Assembly: GCA_050433985.1 (NCBI GenBank) | Contig: JBNPWE010000012.1 | Location: 33,658 to 97,657 of the forward strand | Direction of reading: 5' to 3' | From: JACIYW01 sp014359745 | GTDB lineage: Bacteria; Pseudomonadota; Alphaproteobacteria; Rhodobacterales; Rhodobacteraceae | DNA length: 64,000 nt | Shown here: in pieces, positions 40,715 through 49,150 of the stretch | Numbering within the stretch: position 1 is the stretch's first letter | Layout: every line of letters begins with the position of its first letter | Program-made: the position numbers and the translations under genes | Notes under the pieces: generated by a model | Told to the model about the DNA's origin: nothing | What the model saw: only the letters and a program-made list of their open reading frames with translations | The model's database searches: none

Positions 40715-41599
40715 ATGAAGACCCTCTCCCCAGACCTGCAGGCCCATCTCGACGATGGCACCACCACGCTCGCCTGGTGCTGGCGGATTTCGCGCAGCGA
40801 TGGCGTGGCGCTGGGCTTCACCGATCATGATCGCGCGCTGGTGTTCGATGGCACCGCATTTGAACCCGAAAGCGGGTTTGCCGCCTCGGAGATCCGCGCA
40901 GGCTCTGATCTGGCGGTGGATGCGCAGGACGCGAGTGGCGTGCTGAGCTCGGATCGGATCACCGAGAGCGACATTCTCGACGGGCGCTGGGACAATGCGG
41001 CGGTGGAACTGTGGCGGGTGAACTGGGCCGACACCAGCCAGCGTGTGCTCCTGCGCCGCGGTGCGGTGGGTCAAATCCGGCGCGGGCGGATCGCCTTCGT
41101 GGCCGAGGTCCGCAGCCTCGCGCATGTGCTGGGGCAGACCGTCGGGCGGACGTTTCAGGCGGGGTGCGATGCGGAACTTGGCGATGCGCGCTGCGGCATC
41201 GATCTGGAAAACGCGATCTACAAGGGCACAGGCGTGGTGACCGACCTGCTGCGCGACCGCGCCTTCCGGGCCTCGGGGCTCGCAGGGTTTGAGGCCGGGT
41301 GGTTTGCCGCCGGGACCCTCACATGGACCAGCGGGGCGAATGCCGGGCGGATCACCGAGGTGCTGGCGCACGGGCTGGCGGGCAGTAGCGCCACCCTGAC
41401 CCTTTTGGAAGCGCCAGTGCGCGCCATTGCTGAGGGTGACAGTTTCATCGCGCGCGCGGGCTGCGACAAGCGCATCGCCACCTGCACGGGCAAGTTCGCC
41501 AACACCCCCAACTTCCGGGGCTTCCCACATATCCCGGGGCAGGACGCGGTCCTCAGATATGCATCGCAAGATGGCAGCCATGAGGGAGAAGTCCTGTGA
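40715..41599 (+). CDS. DUF2163 tail-tip protein (GTA ORFg13-like)
   Basis: 294 residues from ATG 40715 (MKTLSPDLQAHLDDGTTTLA). GVALGFTDHDRALVFDGTAF and RTFQAGCDAELGDARCGIDL are DUF2163 blocks, and the C-terminal CDKRIATCTGKFANTPNFRG with GFPHIPGQD is the phage_BR0599 domain with its Cys pair. It is a hub protein in GTA tail tips. It overlaps the next gene. Confidence 0.92.
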   Translation: MKTLSPDLQAHLDDGTTTLAWCWRISRSDGVALGFTDHDRALVFDGTAFEPESGFAASEIRAGSDLAVDAQDASGVLSSDRITESDILDGRWDNAAVELWRVNWADTSQRVLLRRGAVGQIRRGRIAFVAEVRSLAHVLGQTVGRTFQAGCDAELGDARCGIDLENAIYKGTGVVTDLLRDRAFRASGLAGFEAGWFAAGTLTWTSGANAGRITEVLAHGLAGSSATLTLLEAPVRAIAEGDSFIARAGCDKRIATCTGKFANTPNFRGFPHIPGQDAVLRYASQDGSHEGEVL

Positions 41600-42033
41600 T
41601 GACCGCCGATCCCGCCCGTGTCATCGCCACCGCCCGCCGCTGGCTCGGCACGCCCTATCACGACCAGGCGAGCCTTTGCGGGGTTGGCTGTGATTGCCTT
41701 GGCCTCGCGCGCGGCGTCTGGCGCGAGGTGGTGGGCGACGAGCCCTTCCCGATCCCGCCCTACAGCCGGGACTGGGGCGAGACCGGGCCGCATGAAGTGC
41801 TGGCCGACGGTGCACGCGCGATGATGCCGGAGATCACGTCCGCCGACGCGCCGCCCGGCGCGCTGGTGCTATTCCGCATGGCCCCGCGCGCCATCGCCAA
41901 ACATGTCGGGATCCTGACCGGACCCCAAAGCTTCATCCACGCCTGTGAGCACCTTGGTGTGATCGAGCAACCGTTCACCCCAAGCTGGCGGCGGCGCATC
42001 GCCTTCGCCTTCCTCTTTCCCGAGGGGGGCTGA
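41596..42033 (+). CDS. NlpC/P60 cell-wall peptidase (GTA ORFg14-like)
   Basis: 145 residues. RRWLGTPYHDQASLCGVGCD followed by CLGLARGV gives the catalytic Cys, and AIAKHVGILTGP the catalytic His. In GTA and related phages this peptidase sits in the tail tip and cuts peptidoglycan during DNA entry. GTG/ATG starts overlap the DUF2163 stop. Confidence 0.92.
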   Translation: MMTADPARVIATARRWLGTPYHDQASLCGVGCDCLGLARGVWREVVGDEPFPIPPYSRDWGETGPHEVLADGARAMMPEITSADAPPGALVLFRMAPRAIAKHVGILTGPQSFIHACEHLGVIEQPFTPSWRRRIAFAFLFPEGG

Positions 42034-42036
42034 CTT

Positions 42037-45000
42037 GTGGCAACGCTTGTCCTCGGCGCCGTCGGCACCGCCATTGGCGGCAGCATCGGCGGCAGCCTCC
42101 TTGGCGTGAGCGCCGCCACCATCGGCGGTTTTGTCGGCTCATCCATCGGGTCGGTGGTCGACACCTGGATCGTCTCGTCGCTGGCTCCCGCGCAACGCAT
42201 CGAAGGCCAGCGCCTAGACAGTCTGCGCATCACCTCCTCGACCGAAGGGGCGGTCATCCCGCGCCTCTTTGGCCGGATGCGCATCGGTGGCAACATCATC
42301 TGGGCCACGGATTTCCGCGAGGAGACCAAAACCAGCCGTCAGGGCGGTGGCAAGGGCGGCGGGCCAAAGGTCACCACGACCGAGTTTCTCTACTTTGCCT
42401 CCTTCGCCGTCGCCCTCTCGGAGGGCGAAGTGACCGGGATCGGGCGCATCTGGGCCGATGGCAAGCCGATGGATCTCTCGGGCGTGACCTGGCGCTGGTA
42501 TCCCGGCGATGAGGCGCAGGAGCCAGATCCGTTTATTGCCGCCAGGATGGGAGCGGGCAATACTCCTGCCTATCGCGGCACCGCCTATGTGGTTTTCGAG
42601 GAACTGGCGCTTTCCGCCTTTGGCAATCGCCTGCCGCAGCTCTCCTTCGAGGTGTTTCGCCCGCTGGCCGATCCCGACACCGCCGAAGGGCTGGTGAAGG
42701 CCGTGACGATGATCCCGGCCTCGGGCGAGGTCATCTACGCCACCCAGCCCGTCCGGCGGCTCTCCGGTCCGGGTGGGGCGACCCGCGCCGAGAACATGAA
42801 CGCGATTTCCGACACCTCCGATATCGTCGTGGCGCTCGACCGGCTGCAAGCCTCGGTTCCGGGCATCGAGAGCGTCAGCCTCGTGGTGGCCTGGTTCGGC
42901 GATGACCTGCGGGCCGGGCAGTGCAGGATCCGGCCCGGCGTCGAGCTGCCCGTCAAGATCACCTCGCCCGTCGCCTGGTCGGTGAATGGCGTCAGCCGCG
43001 CCAACGCCCTCCTCGTCAGCCGCGACAGCGACGACCGCCCGGTCTTTGGCGGCACACCGGCGGATTTTGCGGTGGTTCAGGCGATCCGGGAGATCCGGGC
43101 GCGCGGGCTGCGGGTGACCTTTTACCCATTTCTCTTGATGGATGTGCCCCCCGGCAACAGCCTGCCCGACCCGTATTCCGACAATGAAGCGATGACGGGC
43201 CAGCCAGCTTTTCCCTGGCGGGGGCGGATCACCGCTTCGCCTGCGGCGGCGGTCGCGGGAAGCGTCGATAAGACCAGCGCCGCCGCGGCACAGGTCGCGG
43301 CCTTCTTTGGCGCGGCCACGCCCGCCAGTTTCAGCCTGTCGGGGGATGTTGTGAGCTGGGCCGGACCCTTGGAGGACTGGGGCCTGCGACGCATGGTGCT
43401 GCATTACGCGCATCTCTGCGCGGTGGCGGGCGGGGTCGACGCTTTCCTGATCGGCTCGGAGATGCCCGGGCTGACCACGATCCGGAGCGGGGCCGAGACC
43501 TATCCCGCCGTCACCGCGTTCAAATCCCTTGCCGCAGACGTGCGCGCGATCCTCGGGGTGGGCACCGCAATCAGCTATGCCGCCGACTGGTCGGAATACT
43601 TCGGGCATCAGCCCAGCGATGGATCGGGCGATGTCTATTTCCACCTCGATCCGCTCTGGGCGGATCCCAGCATCACCTTCATCGGCATTGATAACTACAT
43701 GCCGCTCTCGGACTGGCGCGACGGGTTTGAGCATGCCGATGCAGCCCTTGCCCCCGCGATTTATGATCGGACCTATCTGCAGAGCAACATCACGGGCGGC
43801 GAAGGGTTCGACTGGTTCTACGCCAGCCCGGCTGATCGCGCGGCGCAGATCAGAACGCCTATTACCGATGGCGGCGAGGACAAGCCGTGGGTGTTCCGCT
43901 TCAAGGATCTGCGCGCCTGGTGGCAAAATGCGCATTTTGACCGGCCAGGTGGCATCGAGAGCGGCACGCCCACCGCATGGGTGCCGCAATCAAAACCGAT
44001 CTGGTTCACCGAACTGGGCTGCCCGGCGATTGATCGCGGCACCAACCAGCCGAATGTGTTCTTCGACCCGAAGTCCTCTGAAAGCCAGGTGCCGCACTTT
44101 TCCCGCGGCTGGCGGGATGATGCGATCCAGCGCGCCTATCTGGAGGCCATGTATCTCTGGTGGGGTGAGGCCAGGAACAATCCGGTGTCTTCCGCCTATG
44201 GCGCGCGCATGGTGCATGTCCCCGAATGCGCCGCCTGGACCTGGGATGCCCGGCCCTATCCGTTCTTTCCGGAACTCACCGATGTCTGGAGCGATGGCCC
44301 GAACTGGCGGCTCGGGCACTGGCTCACCGGGCGGCTGGGGGCTGTGTCGCTGGCGGCATTGGTGCGCCAGCTCTGCCTGCGTGCCGGGCTGCCCGAGGAA
44401 CAAATCGACGTCTCCGAGTTATGGGGCGCGGTCGAGGGCTATGTGATTTCGGCACTGGAAGCGCCGCGCGCCTCGCTCGGCATCCTGGCGCGGCATTTCG
44501 GGTTCGATGCGGTGGAAAGCGAAGGCCGCATCAGGTTCCTGATGCGCGGCCGGATTGGCAGCGTGACCATCACCCCCGACAGCATGGTCGCGCCATCGTC
44601 AGGATCGGGCGACGTGATGGAACTGACCCGCGCGCAGGAAACCGAACTGCCCCAGGCCCTGAAGTGGCAGATCGCCCGCGCCGACGAGGATTATGACGCG
44701 GCGCAGGTCGAGGCCCGGCGCATCACGGTGGACACCGCGCGCATCGCCTCCGAGGCGTTCCCGATAGCGGTGCCGCCGGAAGAGGCCGAGCGCCGCTGCC
44801 GCCGCGCCCTGATGGAAGCCTGGGTTGGCCGCGAAACTGCGGCGTTCCGTCTGCCGCCGTCGCGTCTGGCGCTGGATCCGGCTGACGTGATCCTGCTCGA
44901 TCACGATGGCCGATTGACCGAGATGCGCCTCGTGTCCATCGCCGACTCCGACCTGCGCAGCATTGACGCCGTGCGTCAGGACCGCGCGGTCTATGATCTG

Positions 45001-46008
45001 CCACCCGGAGAGCGACGCCCGACCACGCTCGCAACTCCAACGGTCTTCGGCGCGCCTGAGATCCTCCTGCTCGATCTGCCGCAGCTGCGCGACGACCAGC
45101 CTGCGCACCGGCCCTTGGTCGCGGCCCATGCCAGGCCGTGGCCGGGTGAGATCGCCGTCTACCGAAGTGCGGCAACGGATGGCTTTGCCCTGCTGACCAC
45201 ATTTGGCGCGCGGGCGCGCATGGGCGTGCTGTCGGCGGATTTCCATGCCGGGCCGGTGGCGCGCTTCGATCTCGGCAATGCGCTGCTGGTCGATCTCTAT
45301 TCTGGCACCCTCGAGAGCGTCACCGATCTCGCCCTCTTGGGCGGCGCCAATGCGCTGGCCGTGGAGACCAGTCCGGGGCTCTGGGAGATTGTCCAGGCGG
45401 GCACGGCCGAACTCGTCGCGCCGGGGCGTTACCGCCTGACCCGGTTGCTGCGCGGCCAGCGCGGCACCGAAGGTGTCATCGCCAGCGTTGTGTCCACGGG
45501 CGCGCGCGTCGTGGTGCTGGACACGGCATTGACCTCGCTGCCAGTTTCCGAAGCTGATCTCGGTCTGCCATGGAACTGGCGCATCGGCCCGGCCTCTAAG
45601 CCCGTGAGCGACGAGACCTACACCGCGGTGGAGTTCACCCCCGAAGGCGTCGGGCTGCGCCCCTTCTCGGTTGCCCATGTCGAGCAGCCCTGGCGCTTTG
45701 CCCGCAGCCCCGGCGATCTGACGATCCGCTGGGTGCGGCGGTCGCGATCCCTGGCCGCCGACAGCTGGGGCGCGGGCGATGTGCCTCTCGCCGAAGAGAG
45801 CGAGGCCTATGAAGTGGAAATCCTCGACGGGGCAACAGTCAGGAGAACCATAGAAGTTGCCACGACCAGCGCCCTCTACACCGCAGCGCAACAGACTGCC
45901 GATTGGGGCGCGCTGCTCGGACCCGGCGACACCCTCGCTATCCGCATCTTCCAGCTCTCGGCCCTGATCGGCCGGGGCGCTGGGCGATCCGTCACCCTCA
46001 GTTTCTGA
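42037..46008 (+). CDS. host-specificity / receptor-binding megatron protein (GTA ORFg15-like)
   Basis: 1323 residues, GTG start at 42037. The N-terminus is glycine-rich and membrane-active looking (VLGAVGTAIGGSIGGSLLGV). Residues about 440-750 form the TIM-barrel domain of GTA tail proteins (GLRRMVLHYAHLCAVAGGVD, DWSEYFGHQPSDGSGDVYFH, IWFTELGCPAIDRGTNQPNV). The rest contains the central beta domains and ends in a fibronectin-like region. It is the tail-tip hub and baseplate megatron that contacts the host surface. Confidence 0.93.
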   Translation: MATLVLGAVGTAIGGSIGGSLLGVSAATIGGFVGSSIGSVVDTWIVSSLAPAQRIEGQRLDSLRITSSTEGAVIPRLFGRMRIGGNIIWATDFREETKTSRQGGGKGGGPKVTTTEFLYFASFAVALSEGEVTGIGRIWADGKPMDLSGVTWRWYPGDEAQEPDPFIAARMGAGNTPAYRGTAYVVFEELALSAFGNRLPQLSFEVFRPLADPDTAEGLVKAVTMIPASGEVIYATQPVRRLSGPGGATRAENMNAISDTSDIVVALDRLQASVPGIESVSLVVAWFGDDLRAGQCRIRPGVELPVKITSPVAWSVNGVSRANALLVSRDSDDRPVFGGTPADFAVVQAIREIRARGLRVTFYPFLLMDVPPGNSLPDPYSDNEAMTGQPAFPWRGRITASPAAAVAGSVDKTSAAAAQVAAFFGAATPASFSLSGDVVSWAGPLEDWGLRRMVLHYAHLCAVAGGVDAFLIGSEMPGLTTIRSGAETYPAVTAFKSLAADVRAILGVGTAISYAADWSEYFGHQPSDGSGDVYFHLDPLWADPSITFIGIDNYMPLSDWRDGFEHADAALAPAIYDRTYLQSNITGGEGFDWFYASPADRAAQIRTPITDGGEDKPWVFRFKDLRAWWQNAHFDRPGGIESGTPTAWVPQSKPIWFTELGCPAIDRGTNQPNVFFDPKSSESQVPHFSRGWRDDAIQRAYLEAMYLWWGEARNNPVSSAYGARMVHVPECAAWTWDARPYPFFPELTDVWSDGPNWRLGHWLTGRLGAVSLAALVRQLCLRAGLPEEQIDVSELWGAVEGYVISALEAPRASLGILARHFGFDAVESEGRIRFLMRGRIGSVTITPDSMVAPSSGSGDVMELTRAQETELPQALKWQIARADEDYDAAQVEARRITVDTARIASEAFPIAVPPEEAERRCRRALMEAWVGRETAAFRLPPSRLALDPADVILLDHDGRLTEMRLVSIADSDLRSIDAVRQDRAVYDLPPGERRPTTLATPTVFGAPEILLLDLPQLRDDQPAHRPLVAAHARPWPGEIAVYRSAATDGFALLTTFGARARMGVLSADFHAGPVARFDLGNALLVDLYSGTLESVTDLALLGGANALAVETSPGLWEIVQAGTAELVAPGRYRLTRLLRGQRGTEGVIASVVSTGARVVVLDTALTSLPVSEADLGLPWNWRIGPASKPVSDETYTAVEFTPEGVGLRPFSVAHVEQPWRFARSPGDLTIRWVRRSRSLAADSWGAGDVPLAEESEAYEVEILDGATVRRTIEVATTSALYTAAQQTADWGALLGPGDTLAIRIFQLSALIGRGAGRSVTLSF

Positions 46009-46019
46009 AGGCCATTCCC

Positions 46020-47138
46020 ATGTCCGACAATACAACCCATCTCCTGCTGCCTTACATCCTGGCATCGCAGGCCCAGAAGCACGTCACTCATAACGAGGCG
46101 CTGCGGCTGCTCGATGGGCTCGTGCAGCTGTCGGTTCGCGGAGCGGCCCGTACCGCGCCGCCGCCTGACCCGAACGATGGCGACCGATTCCTCGTAGCCT
46201 CCGGCGCAACGGGCGACTGGGCGGGGTGGGACAACAGCATCGCCTATTGGGTCGACGGGGCGTGGATGCAGCTTCCCCCGCGGCCCGGCTGGCGGGCATG
46301 GGTCGAGGAGTTCGACGGATCAGCAAACTCTCCGGGGGAGAGTTTGCCCGGAGAACGCCTGCTGCTGGTCTTTGACGGCGCGGGCTGGGTCGGGAGCACG
46401 CCAGCCGCGCTGCAGAACCTCGCACTGCTGGGGCTCGGCACCACCGCCGACCCCGCCAATCCGTTCTCGGCCAAGCTGAACGCCGCGCTCTGGACGGCAA
46501 AAACCGTCGCCGAGGGCGGAACCGGCGATCTGTTCTATACCCTGAACAAGGAGAGCAGCGCCGATGATCTCGGCCTGACGCTGCAGACAGGCTTCGTGAC
46601 CAAGGCACTGGTCGGCCTCTTCGGCTCGGACAGGTTTCGCCTCGCGGTCTCAACCGATGGCAACACCTTCTTCGATGGCCTGAGCGTCGACAACACCACC
46701 GGCATCGTCGATCAGCCCCGGCTGCCGCGCTTCAAGGCCTGGACCAACTTCGACAATTACGTGGGCGTCGGGACCTGGACGAAGATCGGCATCAACAACA
46801 CCGACTATAACGATCAGGGCGCATTCGACGCCGCCAACAACCACTTCGTGGCCCCCACTTCCGGCACCTATCTCTTTGGCGCGACGCTGCTCTACAAGAT
46901 CAACGCCAGCACCACGGCCCGCATGCGCGGGCGACTGGTGCTGAACGGCACGACCGAAATCCGCGGCTCCTTAGGTGAGATCTCCGCCACCCATGTCTCG
47001 CTCGCCACCGCGATCTGGCTGCAGACCATGGTGCCGCTTGAGCAAGGCGATACCGTCGAGTTGCAGGGGAATTTCCGGGTCGCGGACGGCTTCTTCGCCG
47101 CCAATCACACCTCATTCTGGGGCTGCAAGGTCGGCTGA
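46020..47138 (+). CDS. DUF2793 protein with C1q-like C-terminal domain, tail fibre
   Basis: 372 residues from ATG 46020. Residues 1-100 are DUF2793 (LPYILASQAQKHVTHNEALR, PPDPNDGDRFLVASGATGDW). The end, about 240-372, is a C1q/TNF-like jelly roll (FDAANNHFVAPTSGTYLFGA, TLLYKINASTTARMRGRLVL). Such trimeric heads bind surface ligands. A perfect 11-bp hairpin lies in the gene at 46323-46347. Confidence 0.85.
   Translation: MSDNTTHLLLPYILASQAQKHVTHNEALRLLDGLVQLSVRGAARTAPPPDPNDGDRFLVASGATGDWAGWDNSIAYWVDGAWMQLPPRPGWRAWVEEFDGSANSPGESLPGERLLLVFDGAGWVGSTPAALQNLALLGLGTTADPANPFSAKLNAALWTAKTVAEGGTGDLFYTLNKESSADDLGLTLQTGFVTKALVGLFGSDRFRLAVSTDGNTFFDGLSVDNTTGIVDQPRLPRFKAWTNFDNYVGVGTWTKIGINNTDYNDQGAFDAANNHFVAPTSGTYLFGATLLYKINASTTARMRGRLVLNGTTEIRGSLGEISATHVSLATAIWLQTMVPLEQGDTVELQGNFRVADGFFAANHTSFWGCKVG
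46323..46347. repeat. perfect 11-bp hairpin inside the tail-fibre gene
   Basis: GCAAACTCTCC (46323-46333), loop GGG, GGAGAGTTTGC (46337-46347). In protein terms it encodes SANSPGESLPGE, which looks like an inserted linker between DUF2793 and the rest. It could be a recombination scar or an mRNA structure. Confidence 0.7.
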
Positions 47139-47198
47139 GGCCCCCCGGCAGACCACTGTTGCACACCAACACCAATCCCCCGACCAAAGGACAGCATC

Positions 47199-47504
47199 AT
47201 GACAGAACGAACGCCCCTGCAAGAGGTTGGTGCGGCCTTGCGCGACAATGGCCTCACCGCCGCCATCACTGCGCTGATCGGCGGTTTCATCGCACTTCTC
47301 GCCGCTGTCACGCGCCGCGCCTTCACCAATGACGCGATGCTGGCACGGCTCGACCGCGAACTAGCCGCCGAGCGCGACCGCGTGGACCGCCAGCGCGCCG
47401 AGGACCGCAAGGGCGATGCCGACCGGCTGGAGCGGATCGAGACCGACATCCGCGCCATGCGGGATCTGATGTTTGAAGCCTTCCAGCGCGGCCGCACCGA
47501 CTGA
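47199..47504 (+). CDS. small membrane protein with coiled coil, holin candidate
   Basis: 101 residues: one hydrophobic helix (NGLTAAITALIGGFIALLAA) followed by a charged coiled coil (LDRELAAERDRVDRQRAEDR). It sits just before the endolysin-like peptidase, the usual holin slot, but single-helix coiled-coil proteins in this position may also regulate the holin. A terminator follows at 47538. Confidence 0.65.
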   Translation: MTERTPLQEVGAALRDNGLTAAITALIGGFIALLAAVTRRAFTNDAMLARLDRELAAERDRVDRQRAEDRKGDADRLERIETDIRAMRDLMFEAFQRGRTD

Positions 47505-47537
47505 CCGGTCGCGCCCATCACCAAGCCACCCCACCCG

Positions 47538-47561
47538 ACCCGCCGTCTGCAGGCGGGTTTT
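47538..47561 (+). terminator. rho-independent terminator
   Basis: ACCCGCC (47538-47544), 7-base loop, GGCGGGT (47552-47558), then TTTT. It lies between the membrane protein and the M15 peptidase gene, so the lysis genes may depend on read-through or a separate promoter. Confidence 0.8.
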
Positions 47562-47580
47562 GCATGTCTGGAGACCCATT

Positions 47581-48255
47581 ATGCCGACCACCACCTATGC
47601 CCATTACCGCGACGTGCCAGACTCTGACTGGCGCTGGCCCAGCTTTTCACCCGCAGAGATCGCGTCGCGCGGGGAGGGCGCGATCAGGATCAACACGGAG
47701 GCCATGGACAAGCTGCAATCGCTGCGCAACCGCCTCGGCAAGCCGCTGATTGTCCGCTCGGCCTATCGCAGCCCGGCGCATAACCGCGCCGTCGGCGGCG
47801 CGCCCGCCTCCAAACACATGCAGGGCACAGCGTTTGATATCGCCATGTCGAACCATGATCCGGTGGCTTTTGAAACGGCGGCGCGGGCGGTGGGGTTCCT
47901 CGGGTTCGGCTATTATCCGCGCTCGGGCTTCATGCATATCGACCTTGGACCCGCCCGCAGCTGGGGCGAACCCTTCCCGCCCCGCGCGACACCCTTCGTG
48001 CCGGAGGTCGCCCCTGCCCGCGAGGTGCTGGCGGACAGCCGCACTCTGAAAGGCAGTGGCGCGGCCGGGGTGGCCACGGTCGGTGCCGCCGGGGTGGAGG
48101 TGATGCAGGAGGTGCTCGCGGAAACCCAATCCGCCCTCCTGCCGCTGGTGCCCTATCTTGACACCCTGCGTTGGGTCTTCATCGCTCTGGCCCTGCTCGG
48201 CATCGCGGTCGCCATCCATGCCCGGATCGACGACTGGAAACGGGGCCAGAGATGA
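47581..48255 (+). CDS. M15A-type peptidoglycan peptidase (endolysin) with C-terminal membrane anchor
   Basis: 224 residues from ATG 47581. The peptidase domain (1-125) has RSAYRSPAHNRAVGGAPASK followed by HMQGTAFDI (zinc His and Asp) and GFMHIDLG (zinc His), as in D-Ala-D-Ala carboxypeptidases. The C-terminal helix RWVFIALALLGIAVAIHARI would anchor it in the membrane. It is likely the phage endolysin. Confidence 0.88.
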   Translation: MPTTTYAHYRDVPDSDWRWPSFSPAEIASRGEGAIRINTEAMDKLQSLRNRLGKPLIVRSAYRSPAHNRAVGGAPASKHMQGTAFDIAMSNHDPVAFETAARAVGFLGFGYYPRSGFMHIDLGPARSWGEPFPPRATPFVPEVAPAREVLADSRTLKGSGAAGVATVGAAGVEVMQEVLAETQSALLPLVPYLDTLRWVFIALALLGIAVAIHARIDDWKRGQR

Positions 48256-48503
48256 TCGGTTGGACCACCATCCTCGTCAGCGGCCCGGCGCGCAAGGCGC
48301 TGGGCCTCATGCTGGCAACCCTCACAGTCGTCCTGTTCCTGCTCAACCTCCGCCGCGCCGGGGAACGCGCCGGGCGGCTGGCCGAGCGCCTTTCAACATC
48401 GGAGAAAGCCCATGAAATCCAACGCCAGATGCTGGACGCCGCCAGCCGCCGTCCCGCTGATCGCGATGCTCTGGCTGACCGCCTGCGCGACGGGCGGTTT
48501 TGA
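48252..48503 (+). CDS. inner-membrane spanin (Rz-like)
   Basis: 83 residues from ATG 48252 (ATGA overlap). One N-terminal membrane helix (KALGLMLATLTVVLFLLNLR) then a charged coiled coil (AGERAGRLAERLSTSEKAHE). A lipoprotein gene starts inside it in the +1 frame, the classic Rz/Rz1 layout. The pair fuses inner and outer membranes at lysis. Confidence 0.8.
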   Translation: MIGWTTILVSGPARKALGLMLATLTVVLFLLNLRRAGERAGRLAERLSTSEKAHEIQRQMLDAASRRPADRDALADRLRDGRF

Positions 48504-48660
48504 TCGCCCGACAAGTGTCTGCCCGCCGGTGGTGGAGTATAGTCAGGCCGATCTGGGACGCGCGGCGGATGAAGTCGATGGTTTGCCGGAGGGGGCGGTC
48601 CTGACCGGCATGCTGGCCGATTATGCCGTTCTGCGCGATCAGGTGCGCGCGTGCAAGTAA
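48412..48660 (+). CDS. outer-membrane spanin lipoprotein (Rz1-like), embedded in Rz
   Basis: 82 residues. The signal peptide ends in the lipobox LWLTAC with lipidated Cys25 (AVPLIAMLWLTACATGG). It begins 92 bases before the Rz stop in another frame. The mature part is short, as for Rz1 partners. Overlap, lipobox and position together make the call firm. Confidence 0.85.
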   Translation: MKSNARCWTPPAAVPLIAMLWLTACATGGFDRPTSVCPPVVEYSQADLGRAADEVDGLPEGAVLTGMLADYAVLRDQVRACK

Positions 48661-48965
48661 CGGGCGGGTTGGGCATGCGCCGCATGGAAAGCGCCAGACG
48701 CCTCGACCGCAGCGTCACGCCCGGCCCGGTTTATGAGTTTACGGTTTCAAAAAGCGGCAGAGATTTCCTGCGCAATGATGATGGCACGGTGCACGACAGG
48801 CTGTCGTGCGCTGAAATGGGCACAATTGTGCACCTCGTGCGGAGGCTGCATCATAACCATACGCTGAAGGTCGACCGACGCACAGGGCGAGGACCTGCCT
48901 GCGCGCCCGTCGCGCCGCCCTCATGTCAACGGCGGATGCACTGCATACCCCTAATTCGCCCCTGA
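48651..48965 (+). CDS. possible small protein after the spanins
   Basis: 104 residues from GTG 48651, or 96 from ATG 48675 (MRRMESARRLDRSVTPGPVY). The first 60 residues (GPVYEFTVSKSGRDFLRNDD, GTVHDRLSCAEMGTIVHLVR) look protein-like and the last 40 are basic and doubtful. It could be a real late gene of prophage 1 or a chance frame near its end. Confidence 0.35.
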   Translation: MQVTGGLGMRRMESARRLDRSVTPGPVYEFTVSKSGRDFLRNDDGTVHDRLSCAEMGTIVHLVRRLHHNHTLKVDRRTGRGPACAPVAPPSCQRRMHCIPLIRP

Positions 48966-49053
48966 CGCTGGGGACGTTTCGGGGTCCGAATAATCTCATG
49001 CAAAAAATGCCAAGAAGGAAAGACCTCGTGGGGTGGGGGCGACGGAGAGGGAG

Positions 49054-49081
49054 GGGGAATCCCGGTTTCGCGGGAATGACG
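49054..49081. repeat. REP-like palindrome
   Basis: GGAATCCCGGTTTCGCGGGA then ATGACGG: the familiar dispersed palindrome of the type TCATTCCCGCG-AAA-CGGGATTCC seen in many proteobacterial intergenic regions. It marks chromosomal, non-phage sequence and suggests that the phage genes end near 48.7-49.0 kb. Confidence 0.5.
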
Positions 49082-49150
49082 GGGATGGTCAGTAAGAATA
49101 GCCACCCTACGCTTTCTCAACCGCCTCCAAGGCTTATTTCGGAGCGTTTA

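Noticed and set aside
42214..46065. Long minus-strand frames of 591 and 488 residues under the megatron gene
   Set aside because: Shadow frames of a G+C-rich gene with strong third-position bias.
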